Of a stretch of DNA of 64,000 nucleotides, positions 27,282 through 37,506 are shown in pieces. The first letter of the stretch is position 1. Each line of letters starts with the position of its first letter. The notes under the pieces were generated by a model. The model was not told the origin of the DNA and ran no database searches. It saw only the letters and a program-made list of their open reading frames with translations. The position numbers and the translations under genes are program-made. This DNA comes from Bacteroidota bacterium (GTDB lineage Bacteria; Bacteroidota; Ignavibacteria; Ignavibacteriales; Ignavibacteriaceae): positions 124,001-188,000 of the forward strand of contig JAKAGV010000008.1 in assembly GCA_021815405.1 (NCBI GenBank), in the 5' to 3' direction.

Positions 27282-27409
27282 TAACTCACGTTACGCACAT
27301 GTCATGCTGAACTTGTTTCAGCATCCCCAAAATGCTGAAAAATGAGATTCCGAATCAAGTTCGGAATGACAAAGTAAATTAGATCCTTAATTGTGCGTAA
27401 CGTAAGTTA
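27282..27409. repeat. Family B repeat, copy 5 (inverted)
   Basis: It runs TAACTCACGTTACGCAC to TGTGCGTAACGTAAGTTA, with the hairpins in reverse order and GATCCTTAATT near the right end. It is the 128-bp length of the copy at 12571. A family A element begins 10 bases later. Confidence 0.85.
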
Positions 27410-27418
27410 ATAAATTAT

Positions 27419-27539
27419 GAGTCTGCTCTAAAAAGTCATAAATCAGGAATTGTCATTCCCACCAAAGTGGGAATCTATTCCATATTGTATACATTTTGTA
27501 TTCACATTTTCATGAGAATAAACTTTTTAGAGCGGATTC
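27419..27539. repeat. Family A repeat, copy 5
   Basis: GAGTCTGCTCTAAAAAGTCA at the left, CTTTTTAGAGCGGATTC at the right, and ATTCCCACCAAAGTGGGAAT as the first hairpin. It directly follows a family B copy. Confidence 0.8.
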
Positions 27540-27569
27540 AATTATAAAAAATTTGATTTTAATTTATTG

Positions 27570-27853
27570 GAGTTACGCAAAGTGATAATGTTGTCTGACT
27601 GTTATACTGTAAGACGCAATTCTGCATGCAGTTTTACGGCAATTTTCATAGTATTGATGTCGTTTTCAGTGTGTAACTCTTAGCGAAGCTTAGTTCGAAA
27701 GTGTCCCGCCCCTTGCGGTATCAAACAACAGCGTAACCTGTTAAAATGATCTCTTTGTCTTTTCCAACTTGCTTAAGGTTCTGCTTTTTACAATGTTTTT
27801 AGATGCTGAAACAAGTTCAGCATGACATTCTTATGTAGATGCGTGACTTTAGT
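27570..27853. repeat. Composite, decayed family B element
   Basis: A left end GGAGTTACGCAAAGTGATAA near 27570 and a right part ATGCTGAAACAAGTTCAGCAT with GCGTGACTTTAG near 27840 belong to family B. About 150 extra bases between them suggest an insertion or two fused, decayed copies. Confidence 0.5.
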
Positions 27854-27942
27854 TAGTTTATTTGAATTGAATTTAAAAATTCATTTATCATAGTGCAGAT
27901 TACTAATCTGTATAAAAGCTTTTCAGTTTCAACTTTGAAAAA

Positions 27943-28572
27943 TTATACCACGCCTTCTTTAATTGCTTTTACGACTGCCTGCGATTTTGAGTGGACTTGA
28001 AGTTTCTGATAGATATTCCTGATATGATTTCTAACAGTCTGCAGGCTGATAAAAAGTTTTTCAGAAATTTCATCATTGCTTAAGCCTGTAACTATAAGTG
28101 ATAGGATTTCCTTTTCCCGGATAGATAGGCAGTTCGTTTCATTTTTTTGAGGTACATAATTCTTAAATAAATTTAAAGCCTGTTTTGCTATAACCGGTGT
28201 CATCGGTGAACCACCTTCTGCCGCATCTTCTATAGCCTGAAGAATTCTAATCGGCTGAGTTTTTTTAAGAAGATAACCGTCAGCACCGGCAAGTATTGAA
28301 TGAAAGACTCTTTTATCATCATCAAAAACGGTAAGTATTATAATTTTGGCATCAGGAAATTTCTTTTTCAGCAGCGGCAGCCCTTCTATGCCTGATATTC
28401 CCGGAAGATTTATATCAAGCAATATTACATCAGACTCATCTTCACACTTTAGAGCGCTCTCTACGGAATCGAATTCACCTGAGCAAATGAATCCTTCTGT
28501 AGAATTAAGTATATAGCAAATACTTTTCCTGAATTCTACATGGTCCTCAATTATTGTAACTTTAATGCTCAT
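27943..28572 (-). CDS. NarL/LuxR-type response regulator
   Basis: A 209-aa protein: receiver domain at 1-120 with the acidic pair ED (residues 9-10), phospho-acceptor D53 in ILLDINLPG and Lys in YLLKKT, then a LuxR-type helix-turn-helix at about 145-205 (LSIREKEILSLIVTGLSNDE, RNHIRNIYQKLQV). It binds DNA after phosphorylation. It lies 69 bases downstream of the sensor kinase gene on the same strand, so the two form a two-component system. Its targets are not known; the T9SS cargo gene just downstream is a candidate (inference). Confidence 0.92.
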   Translation of the reverse strand: MSIKVTIIEDHVEFRKSICYILNSTEGFICSGEFDSVESALKCEDESDVILLDINLPGISGIEGLPLLKKKFPDAKIIILTVFDDDKRVFHSILAGADGYLLKKTQPIRILQAIEDAAEGGSPMTPVIAKQALNLFKNYVPQKNETNCLSIREKEILSLIVTGLSNDEISEKLFISLQTVRNHIRNIYQKLQVHSKSQAVVKAIKEGVV

Positions 28573-28641
28573 TATATTTGCTTTTCTGGTATTTATCCGC
28601 GGTAAAGTTTAGATTTTTCCTTATTGAAATCAATAGTCCAT

Positions 28642-31600
28642 TTAGGTCAATTTTCTTTTTAATCGAATTTCCGTCCCATTTCCCGGAGAAGAATTTATTG
28701 AAAGATCGCATCCTGCTTCTTCCGACCTTTTAATAATATTTCTTAAACCATGTCCGTGGAAATTATTATTTGCAGCATCATTATCCTTAATTATTTCATC
28801 CACAAGAAAGCCGGTTCCGTTATCAGCTAATGAAATCTCTATGTATCCGTCTGATGCATCAGCTTTAAACTGAACGTGAGCTGCTTTAGAATGATGGATT
28901 ATATTATTCAATGATTCTTTGAAGATTAAGTAAATATCTCTTCTTACCGTGTCCGGCATCGAATGATCAGAATGGTTTAGATTGATTTGAGAATTAAAAT
29001 TAATGGAGTTAACCGAGCATATATCGGAGATTAAAATACGCAGGCGCGAAACAAGATCGCTTAATTTGTCATGCTCAGGTGAAACCGTCCACACAATATC
29101 CGTTATTGATTCAGTTGCGTCGACCAAAAGAGAATTTACCTTATTTACCAGGAAATCTTCTTCATTTGATTGGTTTTTCAATTTCCTTTTTAGCGCTCCA
29201 ATATAAATGACAGAACTGCTTATAGTTGAAGCCAGGTCGTCATGAAGGTCTCTGGCAATTCTATCTCTTGTTTCCTGCTTTTCTTTTTTTGCTATCCTCT
29301 CCAATACTACCCGTTCATAAAAAAGATAAAGAATAATAAAGTAAAGAATTACTGATGATAAAGGAATAATTGTTGAGAGAAGTATATTTTTATAATCGAA
29401 TAGTATAATTTGCGGTAAGAAAATAGCTAACGCAGAAGTATGAAATAAAAAGCTGAATCTGTTATTCCATTTATATCTTTTTTTCCCGAACACGGATGAA
29501 ATTACTATTAGCATTAAAACAAACGCAATCTTTTCGGCTTCAAATTGAATTTCAGGATCGATTATCGATCTATTTAGAAACTTTAGAACTCGAGTCTTAA
29601 AAGCCGCAATTCCTTCTTCCTCATTTATAAAGATTTTATGCCCCGGCTTAATATCTCTTAATATTTTTTTAATATGGCTTGCAGGAAAATATACAACCAG
29701 ATCATATAACTTATTTTTATCGGCACCAAAATGTACTTCCATAGAATTGTGCGAAGAATATCCCGAGCCGCCATTAATTTCTCTATAGCCAAGAAGTCCC
29801 TGCTGGTTTTCGGCATAACCGTTTTTATAAAGCCAGACTTTAGTGCCAATAGCATCACGGTTGCTTTTGGTTCCTTTTATTTTTAACAGTATATAATTAT
29901 CATTATTCAGATTATTTATATAAAGATTACTTGAGCCGTTAACATAATTTGCAGCGTAAAGATCGATGTCTCCGTCATTATCAACATCGCCTGCCGATGT
30001 ACCCGTTCCATAACCGCTATGCTGTGCACCTGTTTGAGTTGTAATGTCAATAAACTTTTTGCCTTGGAGATTTTTATATAAAATATTGGAACCGACATTT
30101 GAAATGTATAAATCAACAAATCCATCCTGATCAAAATCCGCAAATGTCGCCCCGTAAGTTTGCATCGAATCCAGACCGAGATATTCTTTTGTAACATCAG
30201 TAAAAACACCTTTACCATTGTTTAAGTAAAGCCGGTTTGAAGTCTTTCTGTTGGCAACGAAAAGGTCTAGATAACCATCATTATTTATATCCGCAAAAGC
30301 TGCACCGTTGCTTTTAGTGTAAGGTTCTCCGGCTGTTCCAGACATCTTGGTTATATCTTGAAACTTTATAATTCCGTCGTGCGAAATATTCTTGTAAAGA
30401 ATATTTGGAAGTCCCCAATTGGTAACATATAAATCAAGTTTCCCGTCGCCGTCAATATCCGCAAATGAAGCACACATACCGCCGTATTTTGTTGAAAGCC
30501 CGGCTAAATCGGTTATATCTTCAAAATATCCATTGCCGTTATTTCTGTAGAGTCGGTTGGAAGAATATTCGTTTGTAATAAAAAGATCAACATCGCCGTC
30601 ATTGTCCACATCGCCGAAAACTGCCATGTTGGTTCTTTCCTTTAAATTGCAGGCTCTTCCTTTTTGATTTGTTACATTTCTGAAATAACCATTACCGTTA
30701 TTTAATAATAATTTGTTTTTCCCTCCAAGGTTGCAGAGGTAAATATCTTCATCGCCGTCGTTATCAATATCAGCAGTACCGGAGCCAAGAAAAATTTCCC
30801 TTGGTGCATTAATACTGGAATCTTCTGTAATCCCGGTAGTTCCTCTATAAATAGCTTCATCCTCAAAATATATTTGCTTTGTTTCATTATTTTCAATTCC
30901 AATGTACAGCCTGCTCGGATTAAAAATACAAACTGCAAAAATATCTTTTATACCGTCGTTGTTAAAGTCTTCAATAGAAATTCCGTATTCATCGGTTACA
31001 TCCTTGCTGAATGATGAAATCTTAATCTGCTCAAATCCAAGACTGATATTTCTGCTGTTTTCTTTTACCGGTGAATAGTGAAGGATAGTTCCTTTGTCCC
31101 CTACAATCCATCCTTCATCCTTAGAGACCATAAAAACATCATGCAGATTTTCTTTAGTAGGAGAATAAATTTGTTCCCAATTCTTTTTATTAAAATGTAT
31201 GATTAAACCTTTAAGCCCTGTACCCCAAATATCACCGTTACTTAAGAAAAATAATCTGTCAACATTTCTGAACATCGGATTTTTTGAATGTAAATGCCAA
31301 TTGGAATTCAAATAATAATATAATTTATCGTCCGTCATGGCATAACCGGAATCTTCATTAGAAAAATCTATGAAACGTATCTTTTCTCCCGGCAGTTGCT
31401 GCTTCCAGATGTTGTTCTTGTAATGAAATAAACTTTGATCGACAGTCTGTATCCAGATATTGTTTTTATTGCTGCCGTATATGTTGATAATACCCCACGG
31501 CGTATTCGGAAGAGGCAGAAACTTCCAGCGGTTATTATTTAAAAAGGCTATCTCCCTGTCCCCCGCCAGCCAGCCTGAATTCTTATTTTTAAAATGTATT

Positions 31601-31983
31601 GCTGTAATCTGATTTGCTAACGGGTTATATTCAGCTTTCCATTTAGTACCGTCAAAATAATAGAAATCCGATCCATTAGATATGTTTGAATATGCAGCCC
31701 AATAATTATTTTCATCGAGCATAAAAAAGTAGTTTATTCTAGGAACAGGCGGAGACTCAGATGAAATAATCCATTCTGTTCCGTTAAACTCTAATAAATA
31801 TCTTCCAGCAATATATCCCTTTATACCTGACAACATTACAATCTTATCCAGTTTATTTTTTATAGGAGAATGGTAGATAGTCCAAGTGTTAGGATTATTG
31901 TGTAATAAATTTTGTGAATATGTTCCCCCTGCAGTAAAAAATATAAACTGAAATATCAAAATATATTTTATTTTGGGAATCAT
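28642..31983 (-). CDS. Sensor histidine kinase with large propeller (FG-GAP/VCBS + ASPIC/UnbV) ectodomain
   Basis: A 1113-aa protein. After the signal peptide come about 300 residues of YCF48/two-component-propeller-like repeats (WLAGDREIAFL, WGTGLKGLIIHF, WIVGDKGTILHY). About 330-690 holds Ca-site VCBS/FG-GAP repeats (DFNNDGIKDIF, DVDNDGDVDLF, DIDGDGKLDLY), and about 695-790 an ASPIC/UnbV domain (NRDAIGTKVWLY). Two or three helices lie at about 815-890, then HisKA_3 with H-box RIARDLHDDLAST (about 914) and HATPase_c to the end. Kinase and NarL-type regulator (69 bases away) pair. The ectodomain probably senses an extracellular polymer, surface or Ca-dependent ligand (inference). Confidence 0.88.
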   Translation of the reverse strand: MIPKIKYILIFQFIFFTAGGTYSQNLLHNNPNTWTIYHSPIKNKLDKIVMLSGIKGYIAGRYLLEFNGTEWIISSESPPVPRINYFFMLDENNYWAAYSNISNGSDFYYFDGTKWKAEYNPLANQITAIHFKNKNSGWLAGDREIAFLNNNRWKFLPLPNTPWGIINIYGSNKNNIWIQTVDQSLFHYKNNIWKQQLPGEKIRFIDFSNEDSGYAMTDDKLYYYLNSNWHLHSKNPMFRNVDRLFFLSNGDIWGTGLKGLIIHFNKKNWEQIYSPTKENLHDVFMVSKDEGWIVGDKGTILHYSPVKENSRNISLGFEQIKISSFSKDVTDEYGISIEDFNNDGIKDIFAVCIFNPSRLYIGIENNETKQIYFEDEAIYRGTTGITEDSSINAPREIFLGSGTADIDNDGDEDIYLCNLGGKNKLLLNNGNGYFRNVTNQKGRACNLKERTNMAVFGDVDNDGDVDLFITNEYSSNRLYRNNGNGYFEDITDLAGLSTKYGGMCASFADIDGDGKLDLYVTNWGLPNILYKNISHDGIIKFQDITKMSGTAGEPYTKSNGAAFADINNDGYLDLFVANRKTSNRLYLNNGKGVFTDVTKEYLGLDSMQTYGATFADFDQDGFVDLYISNVGSNILYKNLQGKKFIDITTQTGAQHSGYGTGTSAGDVDNDGDIDLYAANYVNGSSNLYINNLNNDNYILLKIKGTKSNRDAIGTKVWLYKNGYAENQQGLLGYREINGGSGYSSHNSMEVHFGADKNKLYDLVVYFPASHIKKILRDIKPGHKIFINEEEGIAAFKTRVLKFLNRSIIDPEIQFEAEKIAFVLMLIVISSVFGKKRYKWNNRFSFLFHTSALAIFLPQIILFDYKNILLSTIIPLSSVILYFIILYLFYERVVLERIAKKEKQETRDRIARDLHDDLASTISSSVIYIGALKRKLKNQSNEEDFLVNKVNSLLVDATESITDIVWTVSPEHDKLSDLVSRLRILISDICSVNSINFNSQINLNHSDHSMPDTVRRDIYLIFKESLNNIIHHSKAAHVQFKADASDGYIEISLADNGTGFLVDEIIKDNDAANNNFHGHGLRNIIKRSEEAGCDLSINSSPGNGTEIRLKRKLT

Positions 31984-32298
31984 AATGATTTAACCTTTAC
32001 ACCAATATAATAATACTTTTAGAAGATTAAAAGCTTATTATCCCCATTTCATTAATAAAAATTTTATTTGAATACCTGCTTATCCCCCGTAGTCAAATAT
32101 TTTTTGAAACATCCCGTTAATTTGTTCCGCCTAATTTTAAACGAGATCTGCTTGTTAAATTACTCCCATAATATTAAATTATTATTGAGATATAACTTAA
32201 AAAGTTATTTTAATTCTATTTCAATGAATATGAAACTCAAAATTACATCCTATCAAAGGAAGTAAAAACAATCAAAAACATAATTAAGGAAAAATACT
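31984..32298. other. 315-bp divergent promoter region
   Basis: AT-rich segment between the divergent sensor kinase and the surface-repeat gene; it must hold both promoters, but no box can be placed by eye. A short reading frame at 32068-32265 has no ribosome site and is not called. Confidence 0.5.
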
Positions 32299-32784
32299 AT
32301 GAAAAACATTTCTGCACTTTTACTGATCAGTTCTCTTTTCCTTTTTTTATCTTCTGTTGGCAATGCCCAGACTAAACCAATCAACGTCGCTTTATTCAAT
32401 CCGGTTCAAATATTTCCGGAAAGTAATCCTATCCAAGGTCTTCGCATAAATTTCATTTATGGCAAGAACGTTTCAATGGAAGGACTTGACTGGGGTCTTG
32501 TGAACAGTGTCGGCTCAGGCGGTTTTACAGGCGTACAATGGGGCTTTATCAATATTGATGAAGGTAATGTTGTCGGCTGGCAAAGCGGCGCTGTAAACCT
32601 TAACGATAATAACGTTAAAGGATTTCAATGGGGTTGGTTTAATAAAGGCAACCATGTAAGCGGGTTGCAGCTCGGGCTGGTAAATATGGCTCAAAGCTTA
32701 TACGGCATACAAATTGGTCTTATTAATTTTATTCAAACCGGCGGGCAATTCCCAGTGTTTCCAATTGTCAATTGGTCTTTCTAA
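32299..32784 (+). CDS. LA_2272-type surface repeat protein
   Basis: A 161-aa protein with signal peptide ending at NAQ (about residue 24). The mature chain is built from short repeats of the kind GxQWGxxN: GLDWGLVN, GVQWGFIN, GFQWGWFN, GLQLGLVN, GIQIGLIN. This is the pattern of LA_2272-like surface repeat proteins, thought to form a compact beta-structure on the outer membrane. No ligand is evident. The ribosome site AAGGAAAAATACT lies before ATG 32299 and a strong intrinsic terminator follows, so it is a monocistronic unit. Confidence 0.78.
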   Translation: MKNISALLLISSLFLFLSSVGNAQTKPINVALFNPVQIFPESNPIQGLRINFIYGKNVSMEGLDWGLVNSVGSGGFTGVQWGFINIDEGNVVGWQSGAVNLNDNNVKGFQWGWFNKGNHVSGLQLGLVNMAQSLYGIQIGLINFIQTGGQFPVFPIVNWSF

Positions 32785-32808
32785 AACATAAATAATATTA
32801 AACTGCAC

Positions 32809-32873
32809 ATTCCCGTTAAATCTGCCAGCACGCTTTCTGAAAGTATGCTGGCAGGTAATACGGGAATTTTTTT
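32809..32873 (+). terminator. Intrinsic terminator after the surface repeat gene
   Basis: ATTCCCGT (32809-32816) pairs with ACGGGAAT (32860-32867), enclosing a second stem CTGCCAGCA / TGCTGGCAG. The structure ends in a run of seven T (32867-32873). Confidence 0.9.
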
Positions 32874-32991
32874 AAAAAGAAATTGTGTTTAAATGCGGAT
32901 TATTAATTATCGTTGTAATTGTTCTTTAAAATTGTTTGTACAGCACAAAAGGCAAGGACAAAAACATATTCAATCAATTGAAAGTGTATTA

Positions 32992-34359
32992 ATGAAATCA
33001 GCAGCAATATTTATAATCATCATTTTTTCTTTATTAAATTTCCATTGCGGCAGCTCTTCAAATATTGAAAAGAATAAGACAGCTAATGAAACTGAAAAAA
33101 CAATTAGCCATAAGATTAAACCAAAATTAGATTACTCAGGTATTTATTTGGATAATCCGGGTGAACATGCTGCTATCTGGTATTTTAATTCTAAAGATAG
33201 TGTTAAGAAGCTGATTCTTAGCCTGCCTTTCAATTACGGAATATTAACGGATAATTTTAAACTGTCGCCATCAAACAGATTTCTCGCCTTCTATGATTAT
33301 GATTCATCAAATAATAAAACTAATGTTTATTCGATTAACCTGGATAATAGTGATCTTGCCTGGCTGAAGAGTGATCCCGGAAATAATGGAGTAGATCTGG
33401 TCTGGGCAAATGATTCATTATTGTATTGCAACTTAAATTCAGGAGATAATGACTCATATCCGAGAGAGAAATATACTTCCCTGATAAATGTTATTAAGAA
33501 TAAGGCAATAGAAAATTTCAAACCCATCAGAGGTAACCGGCTGATTGATTTTATAAATAATAAATATTTGCTTTTTGAATTTTACCCCGGCAGTAGCATA
33601 TATAAAAATCATTATTATTTAATTGATAAGAACAGCAATAAAATATTTAAGGATTTTCAGAAAGAAGATGATTCTCACGGACTTGTTCATTTTGAAATTT
33701 CACCTTCCGGTAAGGAATTTTTCCATATACCTTACAAAGTTTTTACGAATGAAAAAGGTAACTCTATTAAAGAGGAAGAACTAGTTGTTCAAAAGATTAT
33801 CGGGTCATCGGATGAATCGATTTCGCATACACCAAACGGATTTACTAATGTAACATGGTCACCGGATGGCAATGTTATTTCTTTTCTGAAAGTCGGTTCA
33901 ATTAATTATAACGCTGCCACACGAAAGTATACGAATATTAGGTATCTCTATTTTTATAATGTAATAACTAAGCAATTAACAAACCTTAAAACTTATCAGG
34001 ATGAAAGTGCTAATGGAATAGAAGCAAAATTTGATATACCCAAAACATTAACAAACGTATCAACCATATTTAATTATTTAGATTATAAATGGTCACCTTC
34101 AGGGAAATATCTTTTTATTAATAGACAGGACCTTACGATGAACAGCGCGGTTACTAAATCTATTCTTTACGATATTAATTCAAAAACTGAAAAGACACTG
34201 ATAAACAATTCTGATAGTAATGTTAAAGTTGATGGATGGTGGAATGACAAGCTGATTCTTCTTTCTGAAGGAAACAAGCATATTCTTTATGATTTGAAGA
34301 TAAATAAAAATACTGACATTCCTTTCAATGGCAGAATTTTATATCTAAAAGAAGAATAG
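32992..34359 (+). CDS. Lipoprotein with TolB-like propeller
   Basis: A 455-aa protein. Starting at ATG 32992, the N-terminus is a lipoprotein signal with lipobox LNFHC (Cys19) and a following GSSSN, so it is anchored to a membrane by lipid. The frame is open back to 32893, but that extension has no ribosome site and would bury the signal. Repeats such as SPSNRFLAFYDY, WSPDGNVISFLK and WSPSGKYLFINR resemble the blades of TolB/DPP4-N-type beta-propellers. The function is unknown; possible roles are envelope protein interaction or carbohydrate sensing. It converges on the RND pump gene. Confidence 0.7.
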   Translation: MKSAAIFIIIIFSLLNFHCGSSSNIEKNKTANETEKTISHKIKPKLDYSGIYLDNPGEHAAIWYFNSKDSVKKLILSLPFNYGILTDNFKLSPSNRFLAFYDYDSSNNKTNVYSINLDNSDLAWLKSDPGNNGVDLVWANDSLLYCNLNSGDNDSYPREKYTSLINVIKNKAIENFKPIRGNRLIDFINNKYLLFEFYPGSSIYKNHYYLIDKNSNKIFKDFQKEDDSHGLVHFEISPSGKEFFHIPYKVFTNEKGNSIKEEELVVQKIIGSSDESISHTPNGFTNVTWSPDGNVISFLKVGSINYNAATRKYTNIRYLYFYNVITKQLTNLKTYQDESANGIEAKFDIPKTLTNVSTIFNYLDYKWSPSGKYLFINRQDLTMNSAVTKSILYDINSKTEKTLINNSDSNVKVDGWWNDKLILLSEGNKHILYDLKINKNTDIPFNGRILYLKEE

Positions 34360-34392
34360 CAGCCAAGCCATCGGAAGTAATTCAGTCATTTA

Positions 34393-37300
34393 CTATTCTT
34401 CTTCAGAATTAACTTTCTCAAACTTACCAAACTTTAGAGATAATGTCGGCAGCACCAAAAGGTTCAACAGCGTTGATGTCGTTAATCCTCCGAGAATTAC
34501 AATCGCTAATGGTCCTTCAATTTCTTTACCAGCAGTACCGCTTCCGATTGCAAGCGGAAGCAAGCCGAGTCCGGTAACCAATGCCGTCATCAAAATCGGT
34601 ACAAGCCTTTCCGATGCACCTTGTATTGCGGTTGCAAGGTTCCATTCCTTGTTTTCATATTTTACAAGATGGTCGTAATGTGATATCAGCATAATTGAAT
34701 TACGCATAGTTATCCCAAACAAAGTAATAAACCCGACCATCGAGCCAAGGCTTAAAACCCTGCCGGAAAAAAGTACTGTTATTATTCCGCCGACAAACGC
34801 AAAAGGAAGATTTGACAAAACCAGCATAAGGTTTCTTAAATTTTTCATCGCAATAAAAAGAAGAAGAATAATTCCAACTCCTGCTATAACCGAGTAAATA
34901 AGCAGTTCATTTCTCGATTTAGCCTGCGCTGCCGCGGTTCCGCCAAACTCTATGTATGTTCCCGGCGGAAAATCAACTGAAGAATTAATCTTTTTCTCCG
35001 CATTCTTAACAAATGAAACTACATCTGTACCGGATACATTGCATGTAATAGTCTGTACCCTTCTCGCTCCGTTATGCAGAATAATATATCTGCCGGAATC
35101 CTCATAAACATTTGCAAGCTGGCTAAGCTTTACGTAAACTCCGTCTGGATTCTTTAAGAGAAGATTCGAAACATTTGGCACAGACTCTCGGTCTTTTGAA
35201 TCAAGGATTGTCGATACTGTAAATACACGGCTTCCGTCATAAATCTGCCCGACGTCTGTTCCTTGATAAGCAGTCTGAACATCATTAAGAACATCCTTTG
35301 CATCGAAGCCCCATCGCTGCAAATCATCTTTGCGCAAGCTTATTACTAACTCCGGCATACCTGGCGATGATTGAATCTGCATATCAACAGCACCGGGAAC
35401 GCTGGAGAGAACTTGTGAAGTTTCCTGTGCTAGAACGTCGAGTGTAGATAAATTATTGCCGTAAATATTCAGCACAACTGCACTCGTGTATCCGGATAAA
35501 GTTTCTTCCATCCTCTCTGTTAAAAATGTGTTTACTCCGGCACTTACTCCGGCAAATGAATTCAATACCTTTCTAATTCCTGCTTGAGCTTTTTCAATCT
35601 GATCACCTTCTAAAGGCTTAAGCTGAATTTCATATTCGCCGTAATTGGTTCCCCAAGTATCGTCTCCCTTCTCTGCCCTGCCGATACGCGCACCGACAGT
35701 CTTAACATAAGGAAGCTTAAGCAATGCTTTTGTTATTCTTTCGCTTATAGCAATTGACTGATTGAGCGATGTCCCCGGAGCTAACATTACGTGTCCGATA
35801 AAATGTCCTTCCTTCAGCTCAGGTATAAAGCTGCTTCCGAAAAATGGCAGGCATGCAAATCCCGCAATTGTAATTATTATAACAGCGCTGATTACCAAAC
35901 GTGAATTCTGTTCAACTTTGTTTAAGATAGTTTTATATTTCTCTTTCAGCCAATGTGCAAATGGCGATTCTTTCCTTTCCATTAAGCTCTGATTACTGAG
36001 CAGAACAAAGCTTAATGCCGGCGTTACCGTAAGAGCAACAAGCAGCGATGCCAGCACTGAAAAGATGTATGCAATTCCAAGCGGTGAAAAGAGTCTGCCC
36101 GCTACTCCGGTTAATGTTAATATCGGAACAAACACAAGCACTACAGCAAACGTTGCATAAATAACTGCTGTACGTACTTCAAGAGATGCTTCGAGTATTA
36201 CGCGAAAAACTGCCTTAGGCTTTTCAAGCTTACGGTTTTCCCTTAGTCTTCTTAAAATATTTTCCACGTCAATCACCGCATCATCAACCACTTCGCCGAT
36301 TGCAATAGCTAATCCGCCGAGCGTCATCGTGTTAATTGTATATCCGAATAACTGCAGCGCAGCGATGCCCGCTAATAATGAAAGCGGAATTGCCGTGCAT
36401 AAAATTGCAGCAGTTCTAAAATTAAAAAGGAACAGAAGCAGAACTATTACAACCAAAATTCCACCAAGTATAAGCGAGCCGGCAATATTGTGGAGAGCTG
36501 TTGTAATAAAATCCGCCGGACGAAATAAAGTTATCAAATTAATCTTTTCGGAATTAAGTGCCGGCTGCATTCCTTTCAATGCGGCTTCAACATTTTTTGT
36601 TACCTCAAGAGTGTTGGTTCCGTACTGACCGTATATCATCAGCATAACTCCGGGTTTGCCTTCAATTGTGGCTCCGCCTATTGGCGGCTCTGCAGCAGCT
36701 TTTACATTTGCTACATCGCCGAGCGTAATGTTCATGCTTCCCTTGTGCAGAACAACTGTCTGTGCAAGCTCGTCAGTAGTAAAGGATTGTCCTTCGGTTT
36801 GCAGAACAACACGCTGGTTGTTATTTTCTATGAACCCGGAGCCTTGAACCGAAGTTGCATTCTTTGCAGCATTAAGTACTTCATCAATAGATAAATTATA
36901 TTCTACAAGTTTATCCGGCTTTACCTGAATTTGGAACTGCTTTACATCTCCGCCGAACTCAGTTACATTTGCAACACCTGAAACCGAAAGCAGTCTTCTC
37001 CGCAATACCCAGTCCGCATAGGTCCTAAGCTGCATCGGAGTTTTTATATTTGATGTAAGTCCGATTACAAGTGTAAGTCCGGTTGATGGTACAAGCGGAG
37101 TCATCTCAGGCTGCTTAACGCCCGCCGGTAATTGCCCTGCTAAAGTAGAAAGCCGCTCGGTTACAAATTGCCTGTCTATAAAAATGTTTGTGCCGTCTTT
37201 GAATGTAACATTAACAACCGAGATGCCTTGAATAGACTTCGAGCGAAGCGATTCTATGCCGACAATTCCATTTACCGCGTTTTCAATTGGAGTTGTAACC

Positions 37301-37506
37301 AACTCTTCAACCTGTTTTGGAGAAAGACCAGGAGCCTCGGTTTGGATTACAGCCTGCGGCGGTGCAAACTCAGGAAAGACTCCGTACTTTGCCTGCGTTA
37401 AAGTGTAAATTCCGTAACCGGCAAACAAAATGCTTAATGCAATGATGATTCCTCTAAACCTAAGTGAGAAGCGAAAAATAGAGTTTATTAAGCCATGTTC
37501 AGTCAT
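34393..37506 (-). CDS. RND heavy-metal-type efflux permease (CusA/CzcA family)
   Basis: A 1037-aa inner-membrane proton antiporter. TM4 carries GGLAIAIGEVVDDAVIDVEN, the heavy-metal RND signature with two adjacent acids and a following Glu. The usual two periplasmic loops and twelve helices are present. I recall this AIGxxVDDAxxDVEN motif in the HME3b-type subgroup, for which substrates are poorly known, so metal specificity is open. ATG 37506 (cat at 37504-37506) overlaps the adaptor stop by 8 bases. A longer frame to 37545 would extend into the adaptor gene and is unlikely. No outer-membrane channel gene follows. Confidence 0.9.
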   Translation of the reverse strand: MTEHGLINSIFRFSLRFRGIIIALSILFAGYGIYTLTQAKYGVFPEFAPPQAVIQTEAPGLSPKQVEELVTTPIENAVNGIVGIESLRSKSIQGISVVNVTFKDGTNIFIDRQFVTERLSTLAGQLPAGVKQPEMTPLVPSTGLTLVIGLTSNIKTPMQLRTYADWVLRRRLLSVSGVANVTEFGGDVKQFQIQVKPDKLVEYNLSIDEVLNAAKNATSVQGSGFIENNNQRVVLQTEGQSFTTDELAQTVVLHKGSMNITLGDVANVKAAAEPPIGGATIEGKPGVMLMIYGQYGTNTLEVTKNVEAALKGMQPALNSEKINLITLFRPADFITTALHNIAGSLILGGILVVIVLLLFLFNFRTAAILCTAIPLSLLAGIAALQLFGYTINTMTLGGLAIAIGEVVDDAVIDVENILRRLRENRKLEKPKAVFRVILEASLEVRTAVIYATFAVVLVFVPILTLTGVAGRLFSPLGIAYIFSVLASLLVALTVTPALSFVLLSNQSLMERKESPFAHWLKEKYKTILNKVEQNSRLVISAVIIITIAGFACLPFFGSSFIPELKEGHFIGHVMLAPGTSLNQSIAISERITKALLKLPYVKTVGARIGRAEKGDDTWGTNYGEYEIQLKPLEGDQIEKAQAGIRKVLNSFAGVSAGVNTFLTERMEETLSGYTSAVVLNIYGNNLSTLDVLAQETSQVLSSVPGAVDMQIQSSPGMPELVISLRKDDLQRWGFDAKDVLNDVQTAYQGTDVGQIYDGSRVFTVSTILDSKDRESVPNVSNLLLKNPDGVYVKLSQLANVYEDSGRYIILHNGARRVQTITCNVSGTDVVSFVKNAEKKINSSVDFPPGTYIEFGGTAAAQAKSRNELLIYSVIAGVGIILLLFIAMKNLRNLMLVLSNLPFAFVGGIITVLFSGRVLSLGSMVGFITLFGITMRNSIMLISHYDHLVKYENKEWNLATAIQGASERLVPILMTALVTGLGLLPLAIGSGTAGKEIEGPLAIVILGGLTTSTLLNLLVLPTLSLKFGKFEKVNSEEE

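Noticed and set aside
32068-32265. 65-codon frame between the sensor kinase and the surface repeat gene
   Set aside because: Its composition is that of AT-rich DNA, it has no start signal, and it lies in the divergent promoter region.
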